DNA from: Lichenicoccus sp964242335
GTDB taxonomy: Bacteria; Pseudomonadota; Alphaproteobacteria; Acetobacterales; Acetobacteraceae
Assembly: GCA_964242335.1 (NCBI GenBank)
Contig: CAXTAY010000017.1
Coordinates: forward strand, 5,336 to 69,335
Reading direction: 5' to 3'
Length of the DNA: 64,000 nt
Shown: positions 33,951 through 48,417 of the stretch, piece after piece
How positions within the stretch are numbered: the stretch's first letter is position 1
How the letters are laid out: every line of letters begins with the position of its first letter
The notes under the pieces: model-generated
The model's database searches: none
Told to the model about the DNA's origin: nothing
The model's input: only the letters and a program-made list of their open reading frames with translations
Program-made: the position numbers and the translations under genes

Positions 33951-34598
33951 ATGCCGCGTCTCGATATCGCCGTGCGTGGGTTGTTCGCGACGCCGGTCGC
34001 GGCGGTGGCGTTGCCCGACATGGCCGCGCGCAACCTCGAACTTTCCGGGATCATCCTGCGCCGGCGCGCCGAGACGGCGGGGGTGCAGGCCTCCAACGCC
34101 GGCGGCTGGCACTCCGACCGCGCGATCGCCGAGTGGGGCGGGGCGCATGTCGACCATGTGCTGACCCTGGCGCGGCAGATGGCGAACCAGCTCACCGCGG
34201 ACCGGCAGGGACACCGGATCAGCCCGAAATGGACGATGCAGGCCTGGGCCAACGTCAACGGACCAGGTGACGGCAACATCAGCCACTACCATCCGGGCAG
34301 TTTCTGGTCCGGCACGTACTACGTCGACGACGGCGGCTGCGGCGACGATCCGGCGCTGGGCGGCGAGTTCGAGATGCTCGACCCGCGCGGCCCGGGTCCG
34401 GGCATGTACGCCCCGGCACTTCGTTTCGCCGGCGAGGACGGCGCCTCCGCCGGTGCCGGCGAGACGATACGTCCCAAGCCGGGCCTGCTGATCCTGTTCC
34501 CGTCCTGGCTGTTCCACCAGGTCCGTCCCTATCGCGGCGACCGGCTGCGCATCTCCATCGCCTTCAACCTGGGCCTGCCGTCGGCGGCCGGCGCGTAG
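33951..34598 (+). CDS. Putative 2OG-Fe(II) oxygenase (TIGR02466-like)
   Basis: A 215-residue protein. It has AWANVNGPGDGNISHYHPGSFWSGTYYVD, the family's iron-binding start (H-x-H-P), and LILFPSWLFHQVRPYRGDRLRISIAFN, where the distal His and the Arg for 2-oxoglutarate lie. These match the TIGR02466 group of putative 2OG-Fe(II) oxygenases of unknown substrate. A TTGACA at 33902-33907 upstream could be a -35 element, but no good -10 follows. It is directly followed by glpR after six bases. Confidence 0.8.
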   Translation: MPRLDIAVRGLFATPVAAVALPDMAARNLELSGIILRRRAETAGVQASNAGGWHSDRAIAEWGGAHVDHVLTLARQMANQLTADRQGHRISPKWTMQAWANVNGPGDGNISHYHPGSFWSGTYYVDDGGCGDDPALGGEFEMLDPRGPGPGMYAPALRFAGEDGASAGAGETIRPKPGLLILFPSWLFHQVRPYRGDRLRISIAFNLGLPSAAGA

Positions 34599-34604
34599 CC
34601 GACG

Positions 34605-35456
<852 letters not shown>

Positions 35457-35486
35457 TCGTTCGAACGCTCGCTTTTTGCGCTTGCA

Positions 35487-35504
35487 TGTTCGTTTTCGTT
35501 CGGC
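35487..35504 (+). promoter_or_regulatory. Probable GlpR operator upstream of glpD
   Basis: ATGTTCGTTTTCGTTCGG, a direct repeat of GTTCGTTT type, lies in the 116 bases between glpR and glpD. Such TTCGTT repeats are typical of DeoR/GlpR operators. A perfect palindrome CGTTCGAACG sits at 35459-35468, just upstream. Assignment to GlpR is inference from position and motif type. Confidence 0.55.
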
Positions 35505-35546
35505 CCAAGATGCCGAACGGATAGATGCGCTACAGAACGCACGTCC

Positions 35547-35574
35547 GTACGGGAGTTGGCGTACGGGAGTTGAT
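35547..35574 (+). repeat. 14-base tandem duplication at the glpD start
   Basis: GTACGGGAGTTGGC (35547-35560) is followed directly by GTACGGGAGTTGAT (35561-35574). The second copy runs into the glpD ATG (35573), so GGGAG, the likely ribosome binding site, occurs twice. This may reflect a small duplication affecting translation initiation. Confidence 0.7.
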
Positions 35575-37134
35575 GTCCTTGGACTCGGGTGTCTCGGCAG
35601 CGGTCTACGACATCGCCATCATCGGTGGCGGCATCAATGGCTGCGGCATCGCCCGGGATGCCGCCGGACGCGGCTGGCGGGTGTTCCTGTGCGAGCAGAA
35701 CGATCTCGGCTCCGGCACCTCGAGCGCCTCGACCAAGCTGGTGCATGGCGGCCTGCGCTATCTCGAGCAGTACGAGTTCCGCCTGGTGCGCGAGGCGCTG
35801 CTGGAGCGCGAGGTGCTGTGGGGCATCGCGCCGCACATCATCTGGCCGCTTCGCTTCGTGCTGCCCTACCACAGCGAGCTGCGCCCGCGCTGGCTGCTTC
35901 GGCTGGGGCTGTTCCTGTACGACCATATCGGCGGACGCAGGAAGCTGCCGCCGACACGCAGCGTGCGCCTCGATCGCGATCCGACCGGAGCACCGCTGCG
36001 GCCGCGATTCAGGCGCGGCTTCGAGTATTCCGACTGCTGGGTCGAGGATTCGCGTCTCGTCGTGCTCAATGCCCGCGCGGCGGCCGAGCTCGGCGCCACC
36101 GTCGCGCCGCGCACGCGCTGCGTCTCGGCGGCGCGTCGCGACGGGCTGTGGCACGTGGTGCTGCGCGACGAGGCCAGCGGCGCGGAGTACGAGATCACCG
36201 CGCGGACCCTGATCAACGCGGCCGGTCCCTGGATCGGCGAGGTGTCGCAGAGCGTGATGCGCGACAACAAGCGCGCGCCGGTGCGGCTCGTGCAGGGCAG
36301 CCACATCGTGGTCCCGCAGCTGTACGACCACGCGGGCTGCTACATCTTCCAGAATGCCGACAAGCGCATCTTCTTCGTGATCCCCTACGAGCAGCACTTC
36401 ACCCTGATCGGCACCACCGACCGCGACTACACCGGCGACATCGGCGCGGTGCACGCGAGTGCCGACGAGATCGCCTATCTCTGCGCCTCCGCGTCCGAGT
36501 ACCTGCGGCGCCCGGTGACACCGGAGATGGTGGTCTGGACCTATTCCGGAGTACGCCCGCTGTTCGACGAATCCGGCGACGGCGCCGCCCAGGCGACCAC
36601 CCGCGACTACGTCCTGAAGCTCGATGCCGATGCCGGCCCGGCGCTGCTCTCGGTGTTCGGCGGCAAGATCACCACCTACCGCCGCCTCGCCGAGGCCGCA
36701 CTCGGCAAGCTCTCGCCGCATCTCGGCGCACCGCGCGGCGAGGCAGCCGGCTGGACCGGCCGCGTCAGCCTGCCCGGCGGCGACTTCCCCACCGACGGCT
36801 TCGAGGCGCTGCTGCTCGCGACCCGCAGGCGCTACCCGTTCCTGGCCGAGGCGCACGCACGCCGCCTGCTGCGCGCCTACGGCACCTGCGTGCCCGACAT
36901 CCTGCAGGACGCGGCGAGCCTGGCCGACCTCGGCCGGCTGTACGGCGCCGATCTGACCGAGGCGGAGCTGCGCTACCTGGTGCGCAACGAGTGGGTACGC
37001 ACCGCGGCCGACGCGGTCTGGCGTCGCAGCAAGCTCGGCCTGCGGCTGAGCGGCGACGAGATCGCGGCCATCGACGAGGCGCTGCTGCCGATGGCGCCCG
37101 CCGAGTCGCCGGCGGCGCTGCAGGAGCAGCTGTC

Positions 37135-37138
<4 letters not shown>
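35573..37138 (+). CDS. glpD: Aerobic glycerol-3-phosphate dehydrogenase
   Basis: A 521-residue FAD enzyme that oxidises glycerol 3-phosphate to dihydroxyacetone phosphate and feeds electrons to quinone at the membrane. FAD motif IIGGGINGCGIARDAAGRG near the N-terminus, SSASTKLVHGGLRYLEQYEF, and VFGGKITTYRRLAEAAL are diagnostic. The C-terminal domain is complete. I place the start at the ATG at 35573 (MSLDSGVSAAVYD) near GGGAG; the ATG at 35525 is less likely. Its stop overlaps the glpS GTG (GTGA). Confidence 0.94.
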
Positions 37139-38250
<1,112 letters not shown>

Positions 38251-38258
38251 GCTGCGAC

Positions 38259-39342
<1,084 letters not shown>

Positions 39343-39350
<8 letters not shown>

Positions 39351-40232
39351 CAAGCCGCTGAACAACCGCGCCTGGCTGTTCGTGATCCCGGTGCTGGCGT
39401 TCGTGCTGTTCTCCTCGATCGTGCCGATGATGACGGTGGTGAACTACTCAGTCCAGGACACGATGGGACAGAACCAGTTCTTCTGGAACGGTCTCGCCTG
39501 GTTCCAGAACCTGCTCGATCCCAGCACCGACATCGGCGGCCGCTTCGCCGGCGCCCTGGTGCGCAACCTGGTCTATTCGGTGGTGGTGCTGCTGATCGAG
39601 CTGCCGCTCGGCATCGCCTGCGCGATCTGCATTCCGCGCCAGGGCTGGAAGGTGGGTGCGACGCTGGTGCTGATCGCGCTGCCGCTGCTGATCCCCTACA
39701 ACGTCGTCGGCACCATCTGGCAGATCTTCGCGCGACAGGACATCGGCCTGCTCGGTGCCGCGCTGAACCGGATCGGCATCCCGTACAACGACACCCAGGA
39801 CCCGACCTCGGCCTGGGCCACCATCGTGGTCATGGATGTGTGGCACTGGACCGGCATGGTGGCGCTGCTCTCCTATGCCGGGCTGAAATCGATCCCCGCC
39901 GCATTCTACCAGGCGGCGCGCATCGACGGCGCCAGCCGCTGGTCGGTGTTCCGCAACATCGAGCTGCCGAAGCTGCAGAAGGTGCTGGTGATCGCGGTGC
40001 TGCTGCGCTTCATGGGCAGCTTCATGATCTATACCGAGCCCTCGGTGGTCACCGGCGGCGGTCCCGGCTCGGCGACCAGCTTCCTCTCTCTCGACCTGGT
40101 GAAGATCGCGCTCGGTCAGGTCGATCTCGGCAACGCGGCGGCGATGTCGCTGGTCTACAACCTGATCACGCTGTCGATCTGCTGGGTCTTCTTCACGGTG
40201 ATGACGCAGATCGAGCGCAGAGGGACGACCTG

Positions 40233-40233
<1 letters not shown>
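39343..40233 (+). CDS. glpP: Glycerol ABC transporter permease GlpP
   Basis: A 296-residue inner-membrane permease with six helices. The EAA loop is YQAARIDGASRWSVFRNIELPKL, the coupling helix that meets the ATPases. VPMMTVVNYSVQDTMGQNQFFWNGL is typical of the first periplasmic loop of sugar/polyol permeases. Starts inside glpT and overlaps glpQ by one base. Confidence 0.92.
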
Positions 40234-41036
<803 letters not shown>

Positions 41037-41051
41037 CCGCGGAGCGCACCC

Positions 41052-41327
41052 ATGGGATGGATGGCATGGACCTGGCAGACCGCGGTGTTCTTCGCCGTCA
41101 TCCTGCTGCTGCTGGTCGTCATGACCTTGCTCGCGATCTACCGTCCGGAGACACCGCGGCGGGGCATCCTGCGCTTCCCGACCACGCGCGGCGACCGGCT
41201 GTTCGTCTCGATGGTCGGAACCGCATTCATCTTCATCCTGTGGATCCGCATCACCGGCGGCGGCAACGTCTATTATCCGATCGCCGGTGCGTTGCTGTAC
41301 AGCGTTGCGATGTTTCGCTACGCCTGA
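41052..41327 (+). CDS. DUF2160 small membrane protein
   Basis: A 91-residue protein with two or three transmembrane helices (FFAVILLLLVVMTLLAIYRP, then RGILRFPTTRGDRLFVSMVGTAFIFI). It is the DUF2160 family member that always accompanies GlpPQ/GlpV in alphaproteobacteria. Probably an accessory part of the glycerol transporter; no function has been shown that I know of. Confidence 0.88.
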   Translation: MGWMAWTWQTAVFFAVILLLLVVMTLLAIYRPETPRRGILRFPTTRGDRLFVSMVGTAFIFILWIRITGGGNVYYPIAGALLYSVAMFRYA

Positions 41328-41395
41328 CATGAACCAGAAACGACCGCCAGACCGCAGCACATGCGGCGCGCGGCAACTTAGGGAGGAGACGCGAG

Positions 41396-43171
<1,776 letters not shown>

Positions 43172-43187
43172 AGCCACAGCGAGGCGA

Positions 43188-43240
43188 GGCAAGGGGCTCT
43201 GCCCCTTGACCCTGCCAAATGCTCGGCCTTTGAAAACCAG
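43188..43240 (+). repeat. Interspersed hairpin repeat, copy B (between glpV and glpK)
   Basis: CAAGGGGC (43190-43197), loop TCT, GCCCCTTG (43201-43208), followed by a spacer with GCTCGGCCTTTGAAAACC. It matches the left half of copy A at 22685-22797. Lying 3' of glpV and just before the GlpK ribosome binding site, it may protect the glpV mRNA end or partly stop transcription. Confidence 0.8.
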
Positions 43241-43250
43241 GGAGTGCGCG

Positions 43251-44768
43251 GTGGGGTCGCATATACTGGTCATCGACCAGGGAACCACCTCTACTCGGTC
43301 GATCGTCTTCGACGCGGCGCTCAAGCCGGTGGCGAGCGCGCAGGAGGAGTTCCCGCAGATCTACCCGCATCCGGGCTGGGTCGAGCACAACCCGGAGACG
43401 CTGTGGGCCACCGCACTCGGCACCGCGCGGGCGGCGCTCGAGCAGTCCGGGCTGCGGGCAGGCGATATCGCCGCACTCGGCATCGCCAACCAGCGCGAGA
43501 CGACGCTGGTGTGGGAACGCGCCAGCGGTCGTCCAATCTTCAATGCGATCGTCTGGCAGGATCGTCGCACCGCCGATCGCTGCGAGGCGCTCGAGGCCGA
43601 GGGACATGGCGCGCTGATCGCCGAGCGCACCGGACTGCGCCTCGACCCGTACTTCTCCGCGACCAAGATCGGCTGGATCCTGGACCGGGTGCCGGGGGCA
43701 CGCGCCCAGGCCGAGGCCGGCGCGCTCGCCTTCGGCACCGTCGACAGCTTCCTGCTGTGGCGGCTGAGCGGTGGTGCCACGCACGCGATCGACGCCACCA
43801 ACGCCTCGCGCACCCTGCTCTGCGACATACGCAGCGGCAGCTGGGACGAGGAGCTGCTGCGGCTGTTCCGGGTGCCGGCGGCGTTGCTGCCGGAGATACG
43901 CGACTGCGCCGGCAGCTTCGGTGAGACGATGCCGGACCTGCTGGGCGGGTCGATCGCGGTGCGCGGCGTCGCCGGCGACCAGCAGGCGGCGCTGATCGGC
44001 CAGGCCTGCTTCGAGCCGGGCATGGTCAAGGCCACCTACGGCACCGGCGGCTTCGTGCTGCTGCATATCGGCGACGAGCCCAAGCCGTCGCGTCACCGCC
44101 TGCTGACCACGATCGCCTGGCAGCGACGCGGCCGGCGCTCCTACGCCTTCGAGGGCTCGATCTTCTCCGCCGGCGCCAGCGTGCAGTGGCTGCGCGACGG
44201 CCTCGGGCTGGTCGAGAGCTCGTCGGAGACCGGCCGGCTCGCGGAGAATTCCGATCCGGATCAGCCGGTCTACCTGGTGCCCGCCTTCACCGGCCTCGGT
44301 GCGCCGCACTGGAACAGCCACGCCAGGGCGCTGGTCAGTGGCATCAGCCGCGGCACCACCAAGAAGGAGCTGGCCCGCGCCACCCTGGAGAGCATCGGCT
44401 ACCAGACCCGCGACCTGCTGGCGGCGATGCTGGCCGATTACGGCCGGCCCGCCGAGGATCTGGTGATACGTGTCGATGGCGGGATGTCGGCCAGCGACTG
44501 GGCGATGCAGTTCCTCGCCGACATGCTGGACCTCGAGGTGCAGCGGCCCTCGTATCGCGAGACCACGGCGGTGGGTGCCGGCTACCTCGCCGGCCTCGAT
44601 GCGGGGCTGCTGCCCGAGCCCGCCGCGTTCGCCGCCGGCTGGTCCGCGGCCCGGCAGTTCCGGCCGGCGCTGCCGCCCGAGGCGCGCGCGCGGAAATATC
44701 GCGGCTGGCGCCACGCCGTCAGGCTGGCGATGCTGCCGGATGACGAGGGTCGGGACGACGAAGGATGA
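43251..44768 (+). CDS. glpK: Glycerol kinase
   Basis: A 505-residue FGGY kinase that phosphorylates glycerol to glycerol 3-phosphate. N-terminal LVIDQGTTSTRSIVFD is the ATP site; PHPGWVEHNPETLW and ANQRETTLVWERASGRPIFNAIVWQDRR hold glycerol residues; the C-terminal FGGY signature is in GGMSASDWAMQFLADML. Start GTG at 43251 with GGAG six bases upstream; the longer ORF enters the hairpin repeat. With glpD it completes glycerol breakdown in this regulon. Confidence 0.94.
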   Translation: MGSHILVIDQGTTSTRSIVFDAALKPVASAQEEFPQIYPHPGWVEHNPETLWATALGTARAALEQSGLRAGDIAALGIANQRETTLVWERASGRPIFNAIVWQDRRTADRCEALEAEGHGALIAERTGLRLDPYFSATKIGWILDRVPGARAQAEAGALAFGTVDSFLLWRLSGGATHAIDATNASRTLLCDIRSGSWDEELLRLFRVPAALLPEIRDCAGSFGETMPDLLGGSIAVRGVAGDQQAALIGQACFEPGMVKATYGTGGFVLLHIGDEPKPSRHRLLTTIAWQRRGRRSYAFEGSIFSAGASVQWLRDGLGLVESSSETGRLAENSDPDQPVYLVPAFTGLGAPHWNSHARALVSGISRGTTKKELARATLESIGYQTRDLLAAMLADYGRPAEDLVIRVDGGMSASDWAMQFLADMLDLEVQRPSYRETTAVGAGYLAGLDAGLLPEPAAFAAGWSAARQFRPALPPEARARKYRGWRHAVRLAMLPDDEGRDDEG

Positions 44769-44775
44769 CGGGCCG

Positions 44776-45543
44776 ATGCAGATCACGTTCCGCTGCGACC
44801 CGGCGCTGATCGACCGGCTGCCGCGCCCCGCCCCCGCCAGGAGCTTCCTCCCCGACTGGCTGCGCGAGATGCCGCGCGCCGCCTTCTCCGACCTGCACGA
44901 GGGCGAGGTGCGCACGGTCAAGCACTGCCCGCCCTTCGTCGACGCGATGTCGCAGGGCTTCGTCATCCCGCTGCCCTGCGACGTCACGGTGGCGGACGGA
45001 CGCCTGTCCTGGGACTGGGACCTCCCGGAGCTCTCGGTCGCGATGCACCCTCGCGCGCCGCTCAGCTTCCATGCGCCGGCGCAGCTCGAGGGCACGCCGT
45101 TCCACCGGCCCGGCCAGGTCGTGGTCAAGTTCAACAGCTTCTGGACCATCGAGCTCGAGCCCGGCTGGTCGCTGTTCGTGACCCATCCGGTCAACCGCCC
45201 CGACCTTCCATTCCGCCTGCTCGGCGGCGTGGTCGATGCCGACCGCTTCCACGACGTCGGCATCCTGTTCCCGGCGATCTGGCTGGATCCGGCGTTCCGC
45301 GGCGTCCTGCCGCGCGGCATGCCGGTCGCGCAGTGCGTCGCGGTGCGACGCGAGGCGCCTCGGCTGGTCTGCGAACCGTTCGACGCCGACCAGCGGCGCC
45401 GCTACGAGGAGACCGGGCGGGTGCTGCTCACGCAGTCCGGTCACTACCGCAGGCGGTGCCGCGCCGCCCGCTCAGGTGCCGCGCCCGACGAGATGGCGGC
45501 GCAGGGCCTCGAGGTCGAGCCACAGCGCCCCGACGCGACCTGA
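44776..45543 (+). CDS. DUF6065-like hypothetical protein
   Basis: A 255-residue protein without signal or membrane segments. It has the pattern KFNSFWTIELEPGWSLFVTHPVNRPDLPFRLLGGVVDADRF, which I associate with the DUF6065 family, unknown function. The ATG at 44776 is eight bases after glpK; it may be cotranscribed by read-through but has no clear glycerol role. Its 3' end overlaps the convergent TPR gene by 72 bases, and the last 30 or so residues (arginine-rich) may not be conserved. Confidence 0.65.
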   Translation: MQITFRCDPALIDRLPRPAPARSFLPDWLREMPRAAFSDLHEGEVRTVKHCPPFVDAMSQGFVIPLPCDVTVADGRLSWDWDLPELSVAMHPRAPLSFHAPAQLEGTPFHRPGQVVVKFNSFWTIELEPGWSLFVTHPVNRPDLPFRLLGGVVDADRFHDVGILFPAIWLDPAFRGVLPRGMPVAQCVAVRREAPRLVCEPFDADQRRRYEETGRVLLTQSGHYRRRCRAARSGAAPDEMAAQGLEVEPQRPDAT

Positions 45544-46092
45544 CACCAGGGCCTGGGCGATGCGGCCGAAGCTCTGCGGGCGCAGGCGGAGTGCGGCGGC
45601 ATAGGCGTCCACGGCCTCCTCGAGCCGGCCCTGCTCCTGCAGCGCGATGCCGAGGTTCAGCGCCGCCTCGTGGAACCCGGGCCGCAGCCGCAGCGCCGTC
45701 CGGTAGGCCTGTGCCGCGCCGCCATGGTCCGCGTCGTCCTGACGCGCCAGCGCCAGGCTGTACCAGGCCTCGGCGCGGGAGGCGTCGATCGCGACCGCAT
45801 GGGCGAACGACGCCAGCGCCGCCCGTCGTTCGCCACGCTCGATCAGGCACTGCCCCAGCCGGTGCGCCGCCGCCCATGACGGGGGATGCCCCCGCGCCGC
45901 ACGCCCCAGTGCCGTGCAGGCCGCATCGTGATGCCCGGTATCGTGCAGGAACTCGCCGAGCGCCAACCAGCCGGCCGCGTACTCGGGGAACCGCTCGAGC
46001 GCGGGCAGCAGCGGCGCCGCCCGCGCATCGCCCGCCCGCAACAGCTGGATGACGCGCTGGAACAGCCGCGCCGCGTCGGGCGATCCTGACAT
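45472..46092 (-). CDS. TPR repeat protein
   Basis: A 206-residue protein of about five tetratricopeptide repeats, for example AEAWYSLALARQDDADHGGAAQAYRTAL followed by ALRLRP..HEAALNLGIALQEQGRLEEAVDAYAAALRLRP. No other domain, so a protein-binding scaffold. Tail-to-tail overlap of 72 bases with the DUF6065-like gene. A 16-base palindrome (46094-46109) lies directly upstream of its start. Confidence 0.8.
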   Translation of the reverse strand: MSGSPDAARLFQRVIQLLRAGDARAAPLLPALERFPEYAAGWLALGEFLHDTGHHDAACTALGRAARGHPPSWAAAHRLGQCLIERGERRAALASFAHAVAIDASRAEAWYSLALARQDDADHGGAAQAYRTALRLRPGFHEAALNLGIALQEQGRLEEAVDAYAAALRLRPQSFGRIAQALVSGRVGALWLDLEALRRHLVGRGT

Positions 46093-46093
46093 G

Positions 46094-46109
46094 CCGTCAG
46101 CGCTGACGG
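46094..46109. promoter_or_regulatory. Perfect 16-base palindrome
   Basis: CCGTCAGCGCTGACGG is a perfect palindrome two bases upstream of the TPR gene ATG and in the divergent space before the YPDV-repeat gene. It could be a dimeric repressor site; no regulator is adjacent. Confidence 0.5.
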
Positions 46110-46245
46110 ATCGCGACGGCGTGCCGGTCGGCAGGCGCCAGGACGCCAGATTTTCGCATGAGATCCATAACGGAAGGTGATAAGGCTGGACCCGCCGGGT
46201 CCACGGCGCCAGCGCCCGGTCGGTGACACAGCTTGGGGAGCAGGC

Positions 46246-46605
46246 ATGAGAGTGGCAAGCGAGGATCGGAGCAAACGCAGGATGGCGAACGGCACCATGC
46301 CCGCACTCAAGCTACCCTCGGACACCGTCCTGAGCATCACCGGCGAGCCGATCGAGCAGGCGTCCCTGGTGTTCGACCCGGAATGGTATGTCGAGCAATA
46401 CCCGGACGTCGCCGCCGCCGGCGTCGATCCGGTGCAGCATTTCCTCCATACCGGCTTCAGCGAAGGCCGCAATCCCAACCGCTATTTCGACGGCAGCTGG
46501 TACGCCGCCGCCTATCCGGACGTCGCCGCGCACGGCGAGAACCCGTTCGTGCACTACCTGTTCTATGGCGCACGCGAGGGCCGCCGGCCGCGCGAGCACG
46601 CCTGA
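46246..46605 (+). CDS. Small protein with two FDPxWYxxxYPDV repeats
   Basis: A 119-residue protein that is mainly two copies of a 35-residue module: FDPEWYVEQYPDVAAAGVDP..HFLHTGFSEGRNPN and FDGSWYAAAYPDVAAHGENP..HYLFYGAREGRRP. This module is usually found attached to glycosyltransferases and other envelope proteins, where its role is unknown; here it stands alone. SD GGGGAG precedes the ATG at 46246. A later start at 46282 is possible. Confidence 0.75.
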   Translation: MRVASEDRSKRRMANGTMPALKLPSDTVLSITGEPIEQASLVFDPEWYVEQYPDVAAAGVDPVQHFLHTGFSEGRNPNRYFDGSWYAAAYPDVAAHGENPFVHYLFYGAREGRRPREHA

Positions 46606-46695
46606 GGCCTGGCTGCACCGAAGCGGCTGCCCGCCCTCTGCATCCCGGGGCGGCCATGGCACGTTGCACGGCCTGACCTGAGCCACGAGCCGAAC

Positions 46696-47874
46696 ATGAC
46701 GCGTGCACGACGCTGGATCATCCTCTGCGCCCTCGCGGTCGCGGCACTCGGCGCGATCGGCATCTCGCTGGCTCGGCGCATCGGCGTCGTGCCGCCCTAC
46801 CGCGTGGCGCGCCGCCGACGCACCGCCGCGATCCCGTACGCGGGCCAGGCGTCGCGGATCGAGCCGGCGGCCGACGCGTCCGCACAGGATCCCGCGCCCC
46901 CGAAGGGCGGCGCCGAGGCCGACGCCGGCCGACCCGACCATCCGGGACGCGACGCCGACACGCCGAGCCGGATCCCCGCCCGCGGCTGGTGGCAGATCGG
47001 CAAGCGCGTCGTCGGCCAGGTCTCTGAGGACCGTGTGCTCGCCGAAGCCGCCGGCGTCACCTTCTACGCCCTGCTCGCGATCTTCCCGGCACTCGCCGCC
47101 CTGGTCTCGCTCTACGGCCTGATCGCCGATCCCCGGACCATCGCCAGCAACCTGTCGGTGGTGTCCGGCTTCCTGCCCGACGGCGGCGTGCAGATCCTGC
47201 ACGACCAGATCCAGTCCCTGACCTCGGGCCCGTCCAAGGGGCTCGGGCTCGGCGCGCTGGTCGGCCTGCTGACCTCGATCTGGAGCGCCAACGCGGCGAT
47301 GAAGGCGCTGTTCGACGCGCTCAACGTCGTCTACGAGGAGAAGGAGCGGCGCGGCTTCATGCGGCGGACGGCGCTGACGCTCGCCTTTACCGTCGGCGGC
47401 CTGGTGTTCGTGATCCTGGCGATGACCGGCATCGTGGTGCTGCCGGCGGTGCTGCGCTTCCTCGGGCTGGACCAGACCACCGACTGGCTGCTCAGGCTGG
47501 CGCGCTGGCCTGCCCTGCTGGTGGTGCTGAGCCTGTTCCTGGCCGGGGTGTATCGCTACGGCCCGAGCCGGCTCAAGGCGCGCTGGCGCTGGGTCAGCTG
47601 GGGCGGTGCCGCGGCGACTTTGTGCTGGCTGCTGGTCTCGCTGGCGTTCTCCTACTACGTCGAGAACTTCGGCAACTATAACAAGACCTACGGCTCGCTT
47701 GGGGCGGCGATCGGCTTCATGACCTGGATCTGGCTGTCCACCTCGGTGGTGCTGGTCGGCGCCGAGCTCAACGCCGAGATGGAGCACCAGACCGCGCGCG
47801 ACACCACCGAGGGGCCGGAGAAGCCGCCCGGCCAGCGCAGCGCGCGCAAGGCGGACCAGGTGGCCGCGGCGTGA
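46696..47874 (+). CDS. YihY/BrkB family inner-membrane protein
   Basis: A 392-residue protein. The BrkB domain spans roughly residues 95-375: EAAGVTFYALLAIFPALAALVSLYGLI, LTSIWSANAAMKALFDALNVVYEEKERRGF, and YGSLGAAIGFMTWIWLSTSVVLVGAELNAEME are its signatures. An extra N-terminal helix (residues 7-30) and a charged linker precede it. These are envelope proteins of uncertain function, not RNases as once labelled. Confidence 0.9.
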   Translation: MTRARRWIILCALAVAALGAIGISLARRIGVVPPYRVARRRRTAAIPYAGQASRIEPAADASAQDPAPPKGGAEADAGRPDHPGRDADTPSRIPARGWWQIGKRVVGQVSEDRVLAEAAGVTFYALLAIFPALAALVSLYGLIADPRTIASNLSVVSGFLPDGGVQILHDQIQSLTSGPSKGLGLGALVGLLTSIWSANAAMKALFDALNVVYEEKERRGFMRRTALTLAFTVGGLVFVILAMTGIVVLPAVLRFLGLDQTTDWLLRLARWPALLVVLSLFLAGVYRYGPSRLKARWRWVSWGGAAATLCWLLVSLAFSYYVENFGNYNKTYGSLGAAIGFMTWIWLSTSVVLVGAELNAEMEHQTARDTTEGPEKPPGQRSARKADQVAAA

Positions 47875-47901
47875 GCCGGCACGACAGGGAGCAGGACCAG
47901 G

Positions 47902-48417
47902 ATGACGACGACCGCCGTTTCCGCCCCGACCACCCGAACCGCATCGCGCACCGTGGCCGGTGGCGCGCCGCCGGTCGCCTCGCGCTTGGTGCTGCTGCTC
48001 GTGATCGGCATCGCCGGTGCGGCCGGGTTCGCCGCCGCGGCGACGCAAGGATCGCAGGCGGCGTCCTACGCCGATCCCGACCTGGCGCGGCTGCTGCGCG
48101 CGATGGCGCTGCTGAAGGCGCTGATCGCTTCCGCCGCCGTCGCCGCCATGCTTTGGCGGCTCGGCGGCCCGGTGACGCTGCCCCGGCTCGCCGCCTACGC
48201 CGCCGCGGGCGCCGCGATGGCCGCCGGTCCCGGGCTGATCTGGAGCATGACGCACATCGGCGCCGGGGCGCTGCTGCTGCATGGCGGCCTGCTCGCGGGC
48301 GTCCTGCTGCTCTGGCGCGACCCGGAGGTCAGCCGGCGGCTGGCGGAGATGGTGGCGGCACGCCGGGCGATGTCAGGAACTCCAGGCACAGCGAGACGAA
48401 ACCCTCCGGATCGGTGA
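47902..48417 (+). CDS. Hypothetical membrane protein
   Basis: A 171-residue protein with about four hydrophobic helices, starting near residue 28 (LVLLLVIGIAGAAGFAAAA) and ending with a charged tail. No family recognised. GGGAGCAGGACCAGG lies before the ATG. It follows YihY by 27 bases and likely shares its transcript. The last 89 bases overlap the convergent rutD gene. Confidence 0.65.
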   Translation: MTTTAVSAPTTRTASRTVAGGAPPVASRLVLLLVIGIAGAAGFAAAATQGSQAASYADPDLARLLRAMALLKALIASAAVAAMLWRLGGPVTLPRLAAYAAAGAAMAAGPGLIWSMTHIGAGALLLHGGLLAGVLLLWRDPEVSRRLAEMVAARRAMSGTPGTARRNPPDR

